Assembly: GCA_017546725.1 (NCBI GenBank)
Contig: JAFYRX010000052.1
Span: 1 to 50,397, forward strand
DNA from: Alistipes sp.
GTDB lineage: Bacteria > Bacteroidota > Bacteroidia > Bacteroidales > Rikenellaceae
DNA: 50,397 nt
Direction: 5' to 3'
Below are positions 1 to 8,676 of the stretch, in pieces. Within the stretch, counting starts at the first letter, position 1. Every line of letters starts with the position of its first letter. Position numbers and translations under genes: made by a program. Below the pieces are notes generated by a model. The model was not told the origin of the DNA. It saw only the letters and a program-made list of their open reading frames with translations, and did not search any database.

Positions 1-34
1 AAAATTAGAATTAGAATTAAAACATAAAAATTTC

Positions 35-69
35 AACAACCTGTCTAACTGATGATTAGACAGGTTGTT
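35..69. terminator. Bidirectional hairpin terminator
   Basis: A perfect 14-bp inverted repeat (35-48 with 56-69) surrounds a 7-nt loop and is followed by a T-rich stretch. Its AACAACCT/AGGTTGTT arms resemble those at 9691-9730 and 23968-24002. It probably ends a transcript entering from the left of the window. Confidence 0.75.
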
Positions 70-100
70 TTATAATATAACGAAAAAAAATCACCCTGTT

Positions 101-127
101 TGTAATTTTTCCATTGCTTTTTGCGAC
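101..127 (+). promoter_or_regulatory. Candidate ECF-type promoter of the sigma factor gene
   Basis: TGTAAT at 101-106 and CGAC at 124-127 are separated by 17 bp, close to the TGTAAC/CGTC pattern expected of ECF sigma promoters. No good TAnnTTTG housekeeping -7 element is seen here. If real, the sigma factor would control its own gene. This is inferred from pattern only. Confidence 0.4.
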
Positions 128-154
128 TAATAAGGCAAACAAAACATTAATCAG

Positions 155-631
155 ATGGAAACCCAAACAAAAGAACAACGATTTTTAGACGTAGTATATG
201 CCAACCGAAATATAATATACAAGGTTTGCTACATATATGCGCCCAAAGGGATGATAGAAGATTACTACCAAGAGGTATTGTGTAATTTATGGCAAAGTTA
301 CGATAGATTTGAGGGTAAAAGTAAACCTACAACCTGGATATATCGCATTGCTCTTTACACCTGCATATCGTTTATCCGACGTAAGCAACCCGCCCTCATA
401 TCATTATCATTCGATATTTCTACAGATGAGGACCCTGCCCTAAAGGAGCGATTGGAAGAACTGCACTCTGTAATCAATCGTTTGGGTCACATTGACCGAG
501 CCTTGATAATATTATGGCTCGATGGCTATGCTTACAACGAAATAGCCGAGATTACGGGTCTTTCGGAATCAAATGTTGCAGTAAAACTTATGCGCGCTAA
601 AAATAAAATCAAAGAGATGTTTAATGCTTAA
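155..631 (+). CDS. ECF-family RNA polymerase sigma-70 factor
   Basis: A 158-aa protein with both domains of an extracytoplasmic-function sigma factor. Region 2 spans about residues 10-76 and includes EDYYQEVLCNLWQSYDRF and the TTWIYRIA helix that contacts the -10 element. Region 4 spans about 100-156, with the helix-turn-helix YNEIAEITGLSESNVAVKLMRAKNK that reads the -35 element. There is no region 1 or 3, as usual for this class. The start at 155 follows a candidate ECF-like promoter at 101-127. The next gene begins 11 nt after the stop and encodes a membrane protein, so the pair probably forms a sigma factor with a membrane regulator. The stimulus cannot be told from the sequence. Confidence 0.93.
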   Translation: METQTKEQRFLDVVYANRNIIYKVCYIYAPKGMIEDYYQEVLCNLWQSYDRFEGKSKPTTWIYRIALYTCISFIRRKQPALISLSFDISTDEDPALKERLEELHSVINRLGHIDRALIILWLDGYAYNEIAEITGLSESNVAVKLMRAKNKIKEMFNA

Positions 632-642
632 TTAGTAGAACT

Positions 643-1221
643 ATGGAACTTGAACAATTAAAACAATCGTGGGATAGACTATCGAAACAGTTAGAACGCA
701 AGGAGATATTACGTAAACAGGAGTTACAGTTGGTTGCCGAAAATAGAGTGAAATCATATTGGAGCAAAGTCCGAATGAACCAATATTTAGGATGGGGGGT
801 ACTAATCTGTGCAATCGGAATACTCTTCGTACAAAATATTCAAGACGACCCATTTGGCTGGATTGTTATCGGAAGCGTTGTTGTTATGGATATTTTCCTA
901 TTCTCACCTATGTGGAGAATCCTCAAACGCTTGGCTAACTTCAATGCAAACATCGTAGAGCAAGAACAGATGATATTAAAATTCGAGAAATTATTTGTTC
1001 GCAACAATATAGTTGAAGCCTGTTTCCTCGCATCCATTTTTGCCTATGTTATAATCGATGCTATCATTCGCCACTCTGCGCCCTCATCCGAGTGGTGGCT
1101 ATGGATGATTCTAACAATCATTACAAGTCTTATATTAGGCGGTTGGCGATATATAAAAGAGAAAGAACATATTGCTGAAATCAAACAGCGAATAATGATT
1201 CTAAAGCAGTTTGAGGAGTAA
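643..1221 (+). CDS. Four-helix membrane protein paired with the ECF sigma factor (possible anti-sigma)
   Basis: A 192-aa protein. Residues 1-45 are a charged, probably helical cytoplasmic segment (MELEQLKQSWDRL onward). Four hydrophobic segments follow at about 48-65, 70-90, 126-145 and 150-168, and then a charged C-terminal helix. It lies 11 nt after the sigma factor stop and must be co-transcribed with it. Proteins of this design commonly sit beside ECF sigma genes in Bacteroides relatives. A role in holding the sigma factor at the membrane is inferred from position and topology. I see no zinc-binding anti-sigma motif and no FecR domain, so it is not a classical FecR or RseA protein. Confidence 0.75.
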   Translation: MELEQLKQSWDRLSKQLERKEILRKQELQLVAENRVKSYWSKVRMNQYLGWGVLICAIGILFVQNIQDDPFGWIVIGSVVVMDIFLFSPMWRILKRLANFNANIVEQEQMILKFEKLFVRNNIVEACFLASIFAYVIIDAIIRHSAPSSEWWLWMILTIITSLILGGWRYIKEKEHIAEIKQRIMILKQFEE

Positions 1222-1226
1222 AAGAA

Positions 1227-1253
1227 AGGAGTTAGCCACGAAAGCTAACTCCT
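1227..1253. terminator. Hairpin terminator between the sigma operon and purT
   Basis: A perfect 10-bp stem (1227-1236 with 1244-1253) with a 7-nt loop is followed by CTTTATT on the plus strand. AAAG-rich flanks on the other side give T's on the minus strand. It can end both the plus-strand sigma operon (stop 1221) and the minus-strand purT transcript. Confidence 0.85.
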
Positions 1254-1267
1254 CTTTATTTGAAAAG

Positions 1268-1380
1268 TTGTATAACAAGAGCTATTTTGAAGCTGGTCGC
1301 AACCCGAGAAACCGCAGTTTACTTTTCGTAAATGAGGATTTCGAGGGCAAGCCAGATGCCAAAAGAGCCTTGTTAGAAAA
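1268..1380 (-). repeat. Dispersed structured repeat, family A, copy 1 (3' of purT)
   Basis: This 113-bp element starts 3 nt after the purT stop. It shares four blocks with 5316-5427: TCTAACAAGGCT, AAATCCTCATTTACG, AGTAAACTGCGGTTT and AGCTCTTGTTATACAA. The outer blocks are imperfect inverted repeats of each other, and ATTTAC/GTAAAC is an inverted pair in the centre, so the whole element can fold as a long nested hairpin. It lies between a stop codon and a terminator, so it would be in the purT 3' UTR. Confidence 0.85.
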
Positions 1381-1383
1381 CTT

Positions 1384-2574
1384 TTATCTCGGCAATGCCT
1401 CAACCTCCAAAGTTGCATAAGCCTTCTCTGCCTTCGCCAAAGCATCCTCTACGCTCTCGCCACGAGCCAGGATAACACCCATACGGCGATGGCCCTTAAC
1501 CTCGGGCTTACCAAAGATACGCACCTGCACATTAGGCTCTGCAAGCACCTTATCCAAATTGCCAAAGACAACCTTATCGGTATCACCCTCCACAACAACG
1601 GCCTTCGATGCGCTGGGGCCGTAGAAGTTAATTGACGGGATAGGCAAGCCCAACACCGCACGCGCGTGCAATGCGAACTCCGACAAATCCTGCGAAATCA
1701 TCGTCACCATACCTGTATCGTGCGGACGGGGCGACACCTCGCTGAAGAGCACCTCATCGCCACATACGAACAACTCCACACCGAAGATACCATAACCACC
1801 AAGAGCGTCAGTAACCTTCTTTGCAATATCTTGTGCCTGCGCCAAAGCCTTCTCGCTCATAGGCTGCGGCTGCCAAGACTCACGATAGTCGCCATCTACC
1901 TGATGATGGCCGATAGGGTTAAGGAACAATGTACCTCCCGCGTGACGAACGGTAAGAAGCGTAATCTCGTAGTCGAACTTCACGAAGCCCTCAACGATAA
2001 CCTCACCGCCTCCTGCACGACCTCCCTCCTGGGCAATCTTCCACGACGCATCGGCATCAGCCGCACTGCGCATAACACTCTGACCGTGACCCGACGACGA
2101 CATAATAGGCTTCACCACACAAGGTGTACCTACCTTCGCCACAGCAGCATCAAACTCCTCGCGTGTAGCGGCAAAGCAGTAGGGTGATGTAGGAATACCC
2201 AACTCCTCGGCTGCCAACTGACGAATGCCCTTACGGTTCATCGTGAGCAGGGTAGCATTAGCCGTAGGAATTACGTTATAACCCTCCTTCTCCAAAGCCA
2301 CCAACGTAGGTGTAGCAATAGCCTCCACCTCGGGGATAATATAATCAGGTTTCTCCTTCTCGATAATTTCACGCAGACGCTCACCATCAAGCATCGACAA
2401 CACATACGAGCGATGTGCCACCTGCATAGCGGGAGCATTGGGATACTTGTCAAGCGCAATAACCTCTACTCCATATCGCTGCAATTCGATAGCAACCTCC
2501 TTACCCAACTCACCCGAGCCACACAAAATAGCCTTCTTGCCGACGGGTGTCATTGGAGTACCAATTTTTACCAT
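1384..2574 (-). CDS. purT: Formate-dependent phosphoribosylglycinamide formyltransferase 2
   Basis: A 396-aa ATP-grasp enzyme that makes formylglycinamide ribonucleotide from GAR, formate and ATP in purine synthesis, without folate. The N-terminal pre-ATP-grasp domain begins [19 protein letters not shown] (residues 13-31). The ATP-binding loop region is [15 protein letters not shown], and the metal-ligand region is [25 protein letters not shown]. The length is normal for PurT. It starts 33 nt after the pyrB stop in the same direction, so it is probably the last gene of a pyrF-pyrE-pyrB-purT operon, which joins a purine gene to pyrimidine genes. Repeat family A begins directly after its stop codon. 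Confidence 0.97.
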   Translation of the reverse strand: MVKIGTPMTPVGKKAILCGSGELGKEVAIELQRYGVEVIALDKYPNAPAMQVAHRSYVLSMLDGERLREIIEKEKPDYIIPEVEAIATPTLVALEKEGYNVIPTANATLLTMNRKGIRQLAAEELGIPTSPYCFAATREEFDAAVAKVGTPCVVKPIMSSSGHGQSVMRSAADADASWKIAQEGGRAGGGEVIVEGFVKFDYEITLLTVRHAGGTLFLNPIGHHQVDGDYRESWQPQPMSEKALAQAQDIAKKVTDALGGYGIFGVELFVCGDEVLFSEVSPRPHDTGMVTMISQDLSEFALHARAVLGLPIPSINFYGPSASKAVVVEGDTDKVVFGNLDKVLAEPNVQVRIFGKPEVKGHRRMGVILARGESVEDALAKAEKAYATLEVEALPR

Positions 2575-2607
2575 ATTTATCTCTATTTCTTTTAATTTTT
2601 GTACAAC

Positions 2608-3690
2608 CTATTTCTTGCGAGCCTCGCAATAAGCGCAACGATATCCGTCCTCGGTCTGGTGGAAGAGTTTATCTACATCCTCCCAATTCGAGATACATTG
2701 GCGATTACTACATCTCCAATCATTGTGCATCAACTCCTCGTCCAAGCGAGGAGTCTGACCCTCGGCGGGATGCTCCTTGGCCCACTCAAGCAGAGTATAG
2801 ATAAGTGCCATACGCACAAACTTACCATTCTCTACCTGACGGAAATATGCGGCTCTGGGGTCGTTATCCACATCGCGTGTAATCTCGTTAACACGAGGAA
2901 GCGGGTGCAGAACTATCATATCCTCCTTTGCCAACTTCATTCTCTCGGGATTCAGTATAAAACTATCCTTCAAGCGCTCAAACTCATCCTCATCCAAGAA
3001 ACGCTCCTTCTGCACACGAGTCATATAGAGGATATCCAACTCGGGCAATACCTCCTCCATAGTCGCTACCTCGCGCGTAGGAACATTATTCTTGTCGCAC
3101 ACCTCACGGCGAATATACGACGGCAGACGCAACTCCTCGGGAGCAATCAGCACCACATTGATACCCTCATAACGCGACAAAGCCTTGATAAGCGAGTGAA
3201 CGGTACGACCAAACTTCAAATCACCACAGAATCCGATAGTCAAATTATCCAAGCGGCCCTTCTCACGACGGATAGTCAAAAGGTCGGTCAGGGTTTGAGT
3301 CGGGTGGGCGTGGCTACCGTCACCAGCATTGATGATAGGAACATCAGAGTAATGTGAAGCGACAAACGGCGCTCCCTCCTTGCTGTGGCGCATAGCAATA
3401 ATATCGGCAAAGCAACCGATAACACGTACTGTGTCGGCTACAGTCTCACCTTTACTTACCGAAGACGATGCAGCATCCGAGAATCCCAACACACTACCGC
3501 CCAACTCCATCATAGCCGACGTAAAACTCAAGCGAGTACGGGTACTCGGCTCATAGAATAGGGTAGCAAGTTTCTTACCCTTACATACCTCGCTATATTT
3601 CTCGCGATTAGCGATAATATCGAGCGCTGTATTGATAATCTTATCAACTTCGGCAACCGAAATATCGGTTGTATCAATCAAATGTCGCAT
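2608..3690 (-). CDS. pyrB: Aspartate carbamoyltransferase with a fused PyrI-type zinc ribbon
   Basis: A 360-aa protein that condenses carbamoyl phosphate and aspartate to N-carbamoylaspartate. The catalytic core (about 1-305) has the carbamoyl-phosphate loop STRTR at 49-53, HPTQ at 129-132 and the HPLPR loop. Catalytic chains are normally about 305-310 residues, and this one has about 50 more. The tail carries four cysteines (327, 332, 352, 355) in CSNRQCISN and YRCAYCE, which closely match the CPNSNCISH and CKYCE zinc site of the E. coli regulatory chain PyrI. PyrI's N-terminal nucleotide-binding domain is absent, and no separate pyrI lies in the window. It sits 10 nt after pyrE. The fusion is seen directly; its effect on regulation is inferred. 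Confidence 0.96.
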   Translation of the reverse strand: MRHLIDTTDISVAEVDKIINTALDIIANREKYSEVCKGKKLATLFYEPSTRTRLSFTSAMMELGGSVLGFSDAASSSVSKGETVADTVRVIGCFADIIAMRHSKEGAPFVASHYSDVPIINAGDGSHAHPTQTLTDLLTIRREKGRLDNLTIGFCGDLKFGRTVHSLIKALSRYEGINVVLIAPEELRLPSYIRREVCDKNNVPTREVATMEEVLPELDILYMTRVQKERFLDEDEFERLKDSFILNPERMKLAKEDMIVLHPLPRVNEITRDVDNDPRAAYFRQVENGKFVRMALIYTLLEWAKEHPAEGQTPRLDEELMHNDWRCSNRQCISNWEDVDKLFHQTEDGYRCAYCEARKK

Positions 3691-3700
3691 AATGACCTAA

Positions 3701-4333
3701 TTATTTGTTAATCCAACTCTCGTCTGAAGGGTTGTTACGGAAAGCGATAATACGAGCGCAATCCTCCTGCTTGATGTAACCCTCCTCGGCTGCAGCCTCG
3801 ACCAAAGCATCGAGATTTGAGAGAGAATGGTTCTCCACTTCAGCCTCGGCCATACGGTCCAAACCTTTCTTCATACCGTAAGTGAAGATGCTCACAACGC
3901 CCAATACATCGGCACCTGCCTCACGCAAAACCTTAACGACCTCGATGCAACTGCCTCCTGTAGAAATCAAATCCTCTACTACGACAACCTTCTGGCCCTT
4001 CTCCAACTTACCCTCAATCTGATTAGTACGGCCGTGGTCCTTCGCACCGCTACGCACATAACCCATAGGCAAATCCATAATCGTAGCCACGATAGCAGCG
4101 TGAGCGATACCTGCGGTACTTGTACCCATCAACACCTCACACTCGGGGTAGTGCTTCTTAACCAACTCGGCCAAACCCTTCTCGACGTTGTCACGCACGC
4201 GAGGTGCAGTCAAAGTCAAACGGTTGTCGCAATATATCGGGCTCTTGATACCACTTGCCCAAGTAAACGGCTGCTCGGGACGCAAAAATACAGCACCAAT
4301 CGAAAGCAAATCTTTAGCAATACTCTTTTCCAT
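3701..4333 (-). CDS. pyrE: Orotate phosphoribosyltransferase
   Basis: A 210-aa type I phosphoribosyltransferase that joins orotate and PRPP to give OMP. The PRPP-binding motif [14 protein letters not shown] is at about residues 116-129, with the acidic pair E120-D121. The N-terminal part has [16 protein letters not shown], typical of PyrE. The length is usual. It lies between pyrF (20 nt upstream) and pyrB (10 nt downstream) in a tight minus-strand operon. Together with the second operon at 10432-17669 it completes the UMP pathway. Confidence 0.97.
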   Translation of the reverse strand: MEKSIAKDLLSIGAVFLRPEQPFTWASGIKSPIYCDNRLTLTAPRVRDNVEKGLAELVKKHYPECEVLMGTSTAGIAHAAIVATIMDLPMGYVRSGAKDHGRTNQIEGKLEKGQKVVVVEDLISTGGSCIEVVKVLREAGADVLGVVSIFTYGMKKGLDRMAEAEVENHSLSNLDALVEAAAEEGYIKQEDCARIIAFRNNPSDESWINK

Positions 4334-4353
4334 ATCTCTTTATAGTTTTAATA

Positions 4354-5055
4354 TTATCCAACAAATTCTGCCACACAACGCTTATACGCTGCAACGGGGT
4401 CGGCGGCTTGTGTAATAGGACGGCCCACTACGATGTAATCCGTACCAATCTCTTTTGCACGAGCAGGTGTAGTCACACGCACCTGGTCACCAACCTCACC
4501 GTCGGCAAAACGTACACCAGGCGTTACAGTTACGAAACCTGCGCCGCAAGCCTCCTTAACCATACCAGCCTCCAGCGGAGAACATACCACACCATCCAAA
4601 CCTGCCACCTGTGAATTCTTGGCATAGTGTACAATAGTATCATTAATCGTAGCGTTAATCAACAAATCCTTCTGCATACGCTCCTCGCTTGTTGATGTAA
4701 GTTGCGTTACGGCAATCAACAACGGACGAGTACCATCCTCGCGAGTAAGGCCCTCCAAAGCGGCCTTCATCATCTCGACAGTACCTGCGGCGTGCAGATT
4801 ACACATATCGACATCCATCTTCGACAAAACAGCCATTGCCTTCTTTACCGTATTTGGAATATCGTGCAACTTCAGGTCGAGGAAAATCTTGTGACCACGC
4901 TCTTTGATAGCCTTCACGATAGCGGGACCAGCCGCATAATACAACTCCATACCAATCTTCACGAAAGGCTTGCAATCGGTAAATTTGTCAAGGAAAGCGA
5001 GTGTGGTTTCAGCGCTGTCGAAATCACACGCAATAATTACATCTCTCTGGCTCAT
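4354..5055 (-). CDS. pyrF: Orotidine 5'-phosphate decarboxylase
   Basis: A 233-aa TIM-barrel enzyme that decarboxylates OMP to UMP, the last step of the pathway. The catalytic Asp-Lys-Asp motif is in [12 protein letters not shown] (D60, K62, D65). The phosphate-binding end is seen in TPGVRF and YIVVGRPIT. The length and the DLKLHD form fit the E. coli-type (group 1) enzymes. It is the first gene of pyrF-pyrE-pyrB-purT. The 132 bp upstream are AT-rich with only a weak promoter candidate and, unlike the pyrC leader, no terminator-like attenuator. Confidence 0.97.
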   Translation of the reverse strand: MSQRDVIIACDFDSAETTLAFLDKFTDCKPFVKIGMELYYAAGPAIVKAIKERGHKIFLDLKLHDIPNTVKKAMAVLSKMDVDMCNLHAAGTVEMMKAALEGLTREDGTRPLLIAVTQLTSTSEERMQKDLLINATINDTIVHYAKNSQVAGLDGVVCSPLEAGMVKEACGAGFVTVTPGVRFADGEVGDQVRVTTPARAKEIGTDYIVVGRPITQAADPVAAYKRCVAEFVG

Positions 5056-5187
5056 AGTTCTATTATAGTATTTTGATTTATATATTCTATTTCAAAGTGC
5101 TAATTTAGCAATTCTAATTCAAAATTCAAAATTACGGATTCAAAATCATCCTACAAATTAATAATAAAACACATTATAACGTAACAC
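5056..5187 (-). other. AT-rich pyrF upstream region without a clear feature
   Basis: This is the spacer between the fabG terminator and the pyrF start. On the minus strand it contains a simple TTTTGAATTTTGAATTAG stretch, followed by AGCACTTTG. This could be a poor -33/-7 pair, but it does not match TAnnTTTG. I see no attenuator, riboswitch or small gene here. Confidence 0.4.
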
Positions 5188-5220
5188 AAAAAAAACGATG
5201 CCGAGAAAATTCGACATCGT
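5188..5220 (-). terminator. Terminator of the fabH-fabF-fabG operon
   Basis: On the minus strand, the arms ACGATG (5215-5220 read in reverse) and CATCGT (5195-5200) pair, continue past one mismatch with 3 more pairs, and are followed by eight T's (5188-5195). It lies beyond the 3' repeats that follow fabG. Confidence 0.8.
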
Positions 5221-5234
5221 TTGTATTTATCGAA

Positions 5235-5309
5235 GTGTAGATAATGAGGCTATTTTGGAGATGCTCGCAGTGAGCAAACCCGCAGCATACTAACCGCATT
5301 ATTATCCAC
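5235..5309 (-). repeat. Diverged partial relative of repeat family A
   Basis: This 75-bp segment has imperfect inverted ends (GTGTAGATAATG and CATTATTATCCAC). Its internal order resembles the outer half of family A on the plus strand: a GCTATTTTG-like block, a short hairpin, then a CCGCAG block. The internal hairpin here is GCTC-GCAGT-GAGC (5263-5275). Copy 2 of family A has a different hairpin at the same place. Confidence 0.5.
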
Positions 5310-5315
5310 AAAGAA

Positions 5316-5427
5316 TTGTATAACAAGAGCTGATTTTAGGCTTGCGAAGCCGACAAAACCGCAGTTTACTATACGTAAATGAGGATTTTGAAGGCGAGCG
5401 TAACACAGAAGCAGCCTTGTTAGACAA
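5316..5427 (-). repeat. Dispersed structured repeat, family A, copy 2 (3' of fabG)
   Basis: This second copy of the element at 1268-1380 starts 7 nt after the fabG stop, in the same orientation relative to its upstream gene. The four conserved blocks are retained, while the internal arm reads GGCTT-GCG-AAGCC (5339-5351), unlike copy 1. Conserved ends with a changed but still paired interior suggest that the fold matters. Confidence 0.85.
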
Positions 5428-5434
5428 TCTCTTT

Positions 5435-6181
5435 TTAGCAATTCATTGCGCCACAGCAGTGAATAACCTGTCCGCTGACGTATGACGAAAGGTCGCTCGC
5501 CAAGAACAACGCCACATTGGCCACATCTTCGGGTGTACCGCCACGTCGCAGAGGAATCTGCTGATTCCACGCATCACGCACCTCTTGCGGCAACTTATTA
5601 GTCATCTCGGTAATGATAAAGCCCGGAGCAATAGCATTAGCACGAATACCACGTGGGCCCATCTCCTTGGCGATAGATTTAGCCAAACCAATCATACCCG
5701 CCTTCGATGCTGAATAGTTGCACTGTCCCGCATTGCCCGACACACCAACGACTGACGACATATTGATTATAGAGCCACCGCGCTGCTTTGCCATAATAGG
5801 CGTTACTGCGTGTACGAAGTTAAATGCCGACTTAAGATTTACGTTGATTACAGCATCCCACTGTGCCTCCGACATACGCATCATAAGACCATCCTTCGTA
5901 ATACCAGCATTATTTACCAGCACATCTATGCGACCGAAGTCCTCCATTATCTGCTTAACCACCTCGTGCGACTCCTCAAACGATGCTGCATTCGACGCAT
6001 AGGCCTTTGCCTTGACGCCCAACGCCTCCAACTCTGCGAGAGTCTGCTCTGCAGCCTCGTTTATCTCCAAATCGGTAAAAGCCACATCGGCACCCTGCTC
6101 GGCAAAACGCAAAGCGATAGCCTTACCTATACCTCTGGCAGCACCTGTCACCAAGGCCACCTTTCCTTGCAAAAGTTTCAT
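5435..6181 (-). CDS. fabG: 3-oxoacyl-[acyl-carrier-protein] reductase
   Basis: A 248-aa short-chain dehydrogenase that performs the NADPH-dependent first reduction in fatty acid elongation. It has the cofactor glycine motif TGAARGIG (residues 12-19), NNAG at 90-93, and the catalytic Ser143, Tyr156 and Lys160 in YSASK. The C-terminus VSGQVIHCCGAMNC is the FabG ending. It is the last gene of fabH-fabF-fabG, 91 nt after fabF. No acyl carrier protein gene fits in that gap. Repeat family A begins just after the stop codon. Confidence 0.95.
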   Translation of the reverse strand: MKLLQGKVALVTGAARGIGKAIALRFAEQGADVAFTDLEINEAAEQTLAELEALGVKAKAYASNAASFEESHEVVKQIMEDFGRIDVLVNNAGITKDGLMMRMSEAQWDAVINVNLKSAFNFVHAVTPIMAKQRGGSIINMSSVVGVSGNAGQCNYSASKAGMIGLAKSIAKEMGPRGIRANAIAPGFIITEMTNKLPQEVRDAWNQQIPLRRGGTPEDVANVALFLASDLSSYVSGQVIHCCGAMNC

Positions 6182-6272
6182 TCTATTTAAGTTTTTATTT
6201 ATTATATGCTACTCAAAACTTTATTATCGTTCCAAACTTTGATGTAAAGTTACATATAATTTCCCAAATTTC

Positions 6273-7523
6273 CTACTCAGCCCATTTACGCAACGCTACG
6301 CAACCATTATGACCACCAAAGCCCAATGAGTTAGATATAGCAATTGTCACATCGGCTTTGCGAGCCTCGTTTGGCACATAATCCAAATCACAATCGGGGT
6401 CAGGAGTATCCAAGCCAATAGTCGGCGTCACAACACCATTCTTCAAAGTCAATGCCGAAGCAATCAACTCCACAGCACCCGTAGCACCCAACATATGGCC
6501 CGTCATCGACTTGGTAGAACTAATCATAGCCTTACGAGCCGCATCATCGCCCAAAGCAAGTTTAATAGCCACAGTCTCCGACTTATCATTCAGCGGTGTA
6601 CCCGTACCGTGAGCATTGATGTACAACACATCCTTCTCGGCATCAAAACCCGCCTCATCCAACGACTGCTTAATAGCACGTGAAGCAGCCAATCCGTCAG
6701 GACGTGGAGCAGTGTAGTGATGAGCATCGCAACTATTGCCATATCCGACCACTTCGGCATATATCTTCGCGCCACGCTTCTGGGCATTCTCCAACGACTC
6801 AATAACCATCACGCCTGCACCTTCAGCCATAACAAAGCCTCCACGATTCAAGTTAAACGGCAACGAAGCCTTCAATGGGTCCTCCGAGCGTGACAAAGCC
6901 TTACTATTGGCAAATCCACCAATAGCGAGCGGATGTACCGAAGCCTCGGCTCCACCGGCAATAATCGCATCAGCATATCCGTGTTTGATGGCACGATAAG
7001 CCTCACCTATGGCGTGAGTACCCGTAGCACAAGCCGTCACGACGGGCAGACACACACCTTGAGCGTTGAACTTAATAGCCACATTACCCGATGCAATATT
7101 ACCAATCATCATCGGCACAAATAGGGGAGAGATACGATGAACACCCTCATTGAGCAACTTTCCTGTCTCGGTAACAAAAGTCTGCATACCACCAATACCC
7201 GAGCCTATATAAGTACCCAAACGCTCTGGTGCAACATTCTCACCACTTACCAAGCCACTATCCATCATTGCCTGATAAGCCGCCGCCATTGCAAATTGGC
7301 AATACATATCGCTACGACGCACATTACCTGCATCCAGACCATTTGCCGCAGGGTCAAAATCCTTCACCTGACCTGCAACGTGAATCGGCAAATCGAACTC
7401 CTCGTAGCCCTTAATCTTATCTATTCCGCAATTACCTGCAACCAGATTATTCCAGAAATCCGCTACACTATTACCTACGGGGGTAATCACACCCAAACCC
7501 GTAATAACAACTCTTTGTTCCAT
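6273..7523 (-). CDS. fabF: 3-oxoacyl-[acyl-carrier-protein] synthase II
   Basis: A 416-aa condensing enzyme that elongates acyl-ACP with malonyl-ACP. The Cys-His-His triad of KAS I/II enzymes is present: Cys165 in VVTACATGTHAI, His305 in NAHGTGTPLND and His343 in TGHMLGATGA. The length is typical of FabF. It begins 28 nt after the fabH stop, so the two are certainly co-transcribed. With FabH it covers initiation and elongation of type II fatty acid synthesis in the cytoplasm. Confidence 0.97.
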   Translation of the reverse strand: MEQRVVITGLGVITPVGNSVADFWNNLVAGNCGIDKIKGYEEFDLPIHVAGQVKDFDPAANGLDAGNVRRSDMYCQFAMAAAYQAMMDSGLVSGENVAPERLGTYIGSGIGGMQTFVTETGKLLNEGVHRISPLFVPMMIGNIASGNVAIKFNAQGVCLPVVTACATGTHAIGEAYRAIKHGYADAIIAGGAEASVHPLAIGGFANSKALSRSEDPLKASLPFNLNRGGFVMAEGAGVMVIESLENAQKRGAKIYAEVVGYGNSCDAHHYTAPRPDGLAASRAIKQSLDEAGFDAEKDVLYINAHGTGTPLNDKSETVAIKLALGDDAARKAMISSTKSMTGHMLGATGAVELIASALTLKNGVVTPTIGLDTPDPDCDLDYVPNEARKADVTIAISNSLGFGGHNGCVALRKWAE

Positions 7524-7551
7524 CTATTATATTATTCTGTTTATTTCCTAA

Positions 7552-8505
7552 TTATTTTGTCCACTCTATCAAGCACGTGCCTGTAGAAAAGCCCGCTCCA
7601 AAGGCGCTCAAAATCAATTTATCGCCTCGTTGCAGTTTGCCATCACGGTGCAACTCATCCAACAATAGAGCCACACTTGCCGACGATGTATTACCACAAT
7701 ACTCCACATTATGCGGGAAATACGACAAATCCAACTCCATCTGCTTGGCTACAGCCTCCACGATTCGCATATTGGCCTGATGCAACACATAATATTTAAC
7801 ATCCTCTGGCTGCAAACCTTTGTCCGCCAACAGAGCCTTTATATCGCGTGACGACAACATCACCGCAGTTTTGAACACCTGACGACCATTCATATACATC
7901 GGTGCACTAAACTCTTCTTTCGAGATATATGGTGTAGGCTCCAAGCATCGCACATAATGCAGACAATCGGTCATACTCACTGCTCCCATACGTGAGCCCA
8001 GAAATCCCTCACCTTCAGTAACTACCGCAGCACCTGCTCCATCTCCAAACAACACACACGTTGCACGGTCACGCCAATCAACCATCCTGGAAGGCTCTTC
8101 CGCTGCTATAACAAGAATATTTTTCGCTTTGCCACTCTTAATCCTATCATCTGCCATATCGAGCGCATAAACGAATCCCGAACAAGCAACATTAATATCA
8201 ACACAAGCACACTTTGCTCCAATAGCACCTTGCACGATACAACTCAACGATGGTGTAATATATTCATTCACCACATTAGAGCAAATTATATAGTCAATAT
8301 CCTTCGGTTTAAGTCCCGCATCCTCAATCGCCAGAAGCGACGCTTTGGCGGCCAAGTCCTCCAATCGCTCATCGCTGATGAGTCTGCGCTCCTTGATTCC
8401 CGTTCTTTCGACAATCCACTCGTTGCTCGTGTCGAGAAACTCCTCAAGCATCGCATTAGTCACCACTTTCGTAGGATGCGCTCTACCTGTTCCAATAATC
8501 TTCAT
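7552..8505 (-). CDS. fabH: 3-oxoacyl-[acyl-carrier-protein] synthase III
   Basis: The start at 8505 gives 317 aa, the usual FabH length, beginning MKIIGTGRAHP. The open frame extends to 8586, but those 27 extra residues (with KVFYRKTFFLK) have no counterpart in the family. The Cys-His-Asn triad is Cys108 in NVACSGFVYA, His242 in LHQANMRI and Asn272 in GNTSSASVA. The enzyme condenses acetyl- or branched-CoA primers with malonyl-ACP to start fatty acid synthesis. It is first in the fabH-fabF-fabG operon and diverges from the LytTR gene across about 220 bp of mostly AT-rich sequence. Confidence 0.95.
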   Translation of the reverse strand: MKIIGTGRAHPTKVVTNAMLEEFLDTSNEWIVERTGIKERRLISDERLEDLAAKASLLAIEDAGLKPKDIDYIICSNVVNEYITPSLSCIVQGAIGAKCACVDINVACSGFVYALDMADDRIKSGKAKNILVIAAEEPSRMVDWRDRATCVLFGDGAGAAVVTEGEGFLGSRMGAVSMTDCLHYVRCLEPTPYISKEEFSAPMYMNGRQVFKTAVMLSSRDIKALLADKGLQPEDVKYYVLHQANMRIVEAVAKQMELDLSYFPHNVEYCGNTSSASVALLLDELHRDGKLQRGDKLILSAFGAGFSTGTCLIEWTK

Positions 8506-8676
8506 CTTCAAAAAAAATGTTTTACGGTAAAATACTTTTCTCGTTTTGCACACTTCTAAAAGTTGCTCCACAAGAACACGCCGCAAAAATATTCAAAACA
8601 CCACCAAAGACCTCCTACGTGCGGTAGATACCCTTGTTTTGTGACGAAAATGCCAATATCTGTGGTAAAAATTATG

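Noticed and set aside
1211-1420. Small plus-strand open frame (69 codons) across repeat family A and the purT end
   Set aside because: It begins inside the preceding gene's end, runs through the terminator and repeat, and overlaps purT antisense. A similar spurious frame occurs at the second repeat copy, so the repeat explains it.
2599-3357. Plus-strand open frame of 252 codons opposite pyrB
   Set aside because: Shadow of the conserved pyrB frame; no plausible start context and low-complexity composition.
6182-6272. Possible acpP gene between fabF and fabG
   Set aside because: The gap is only 91 bp and contains no DSL-type phosphopantetheine motif in any frame.
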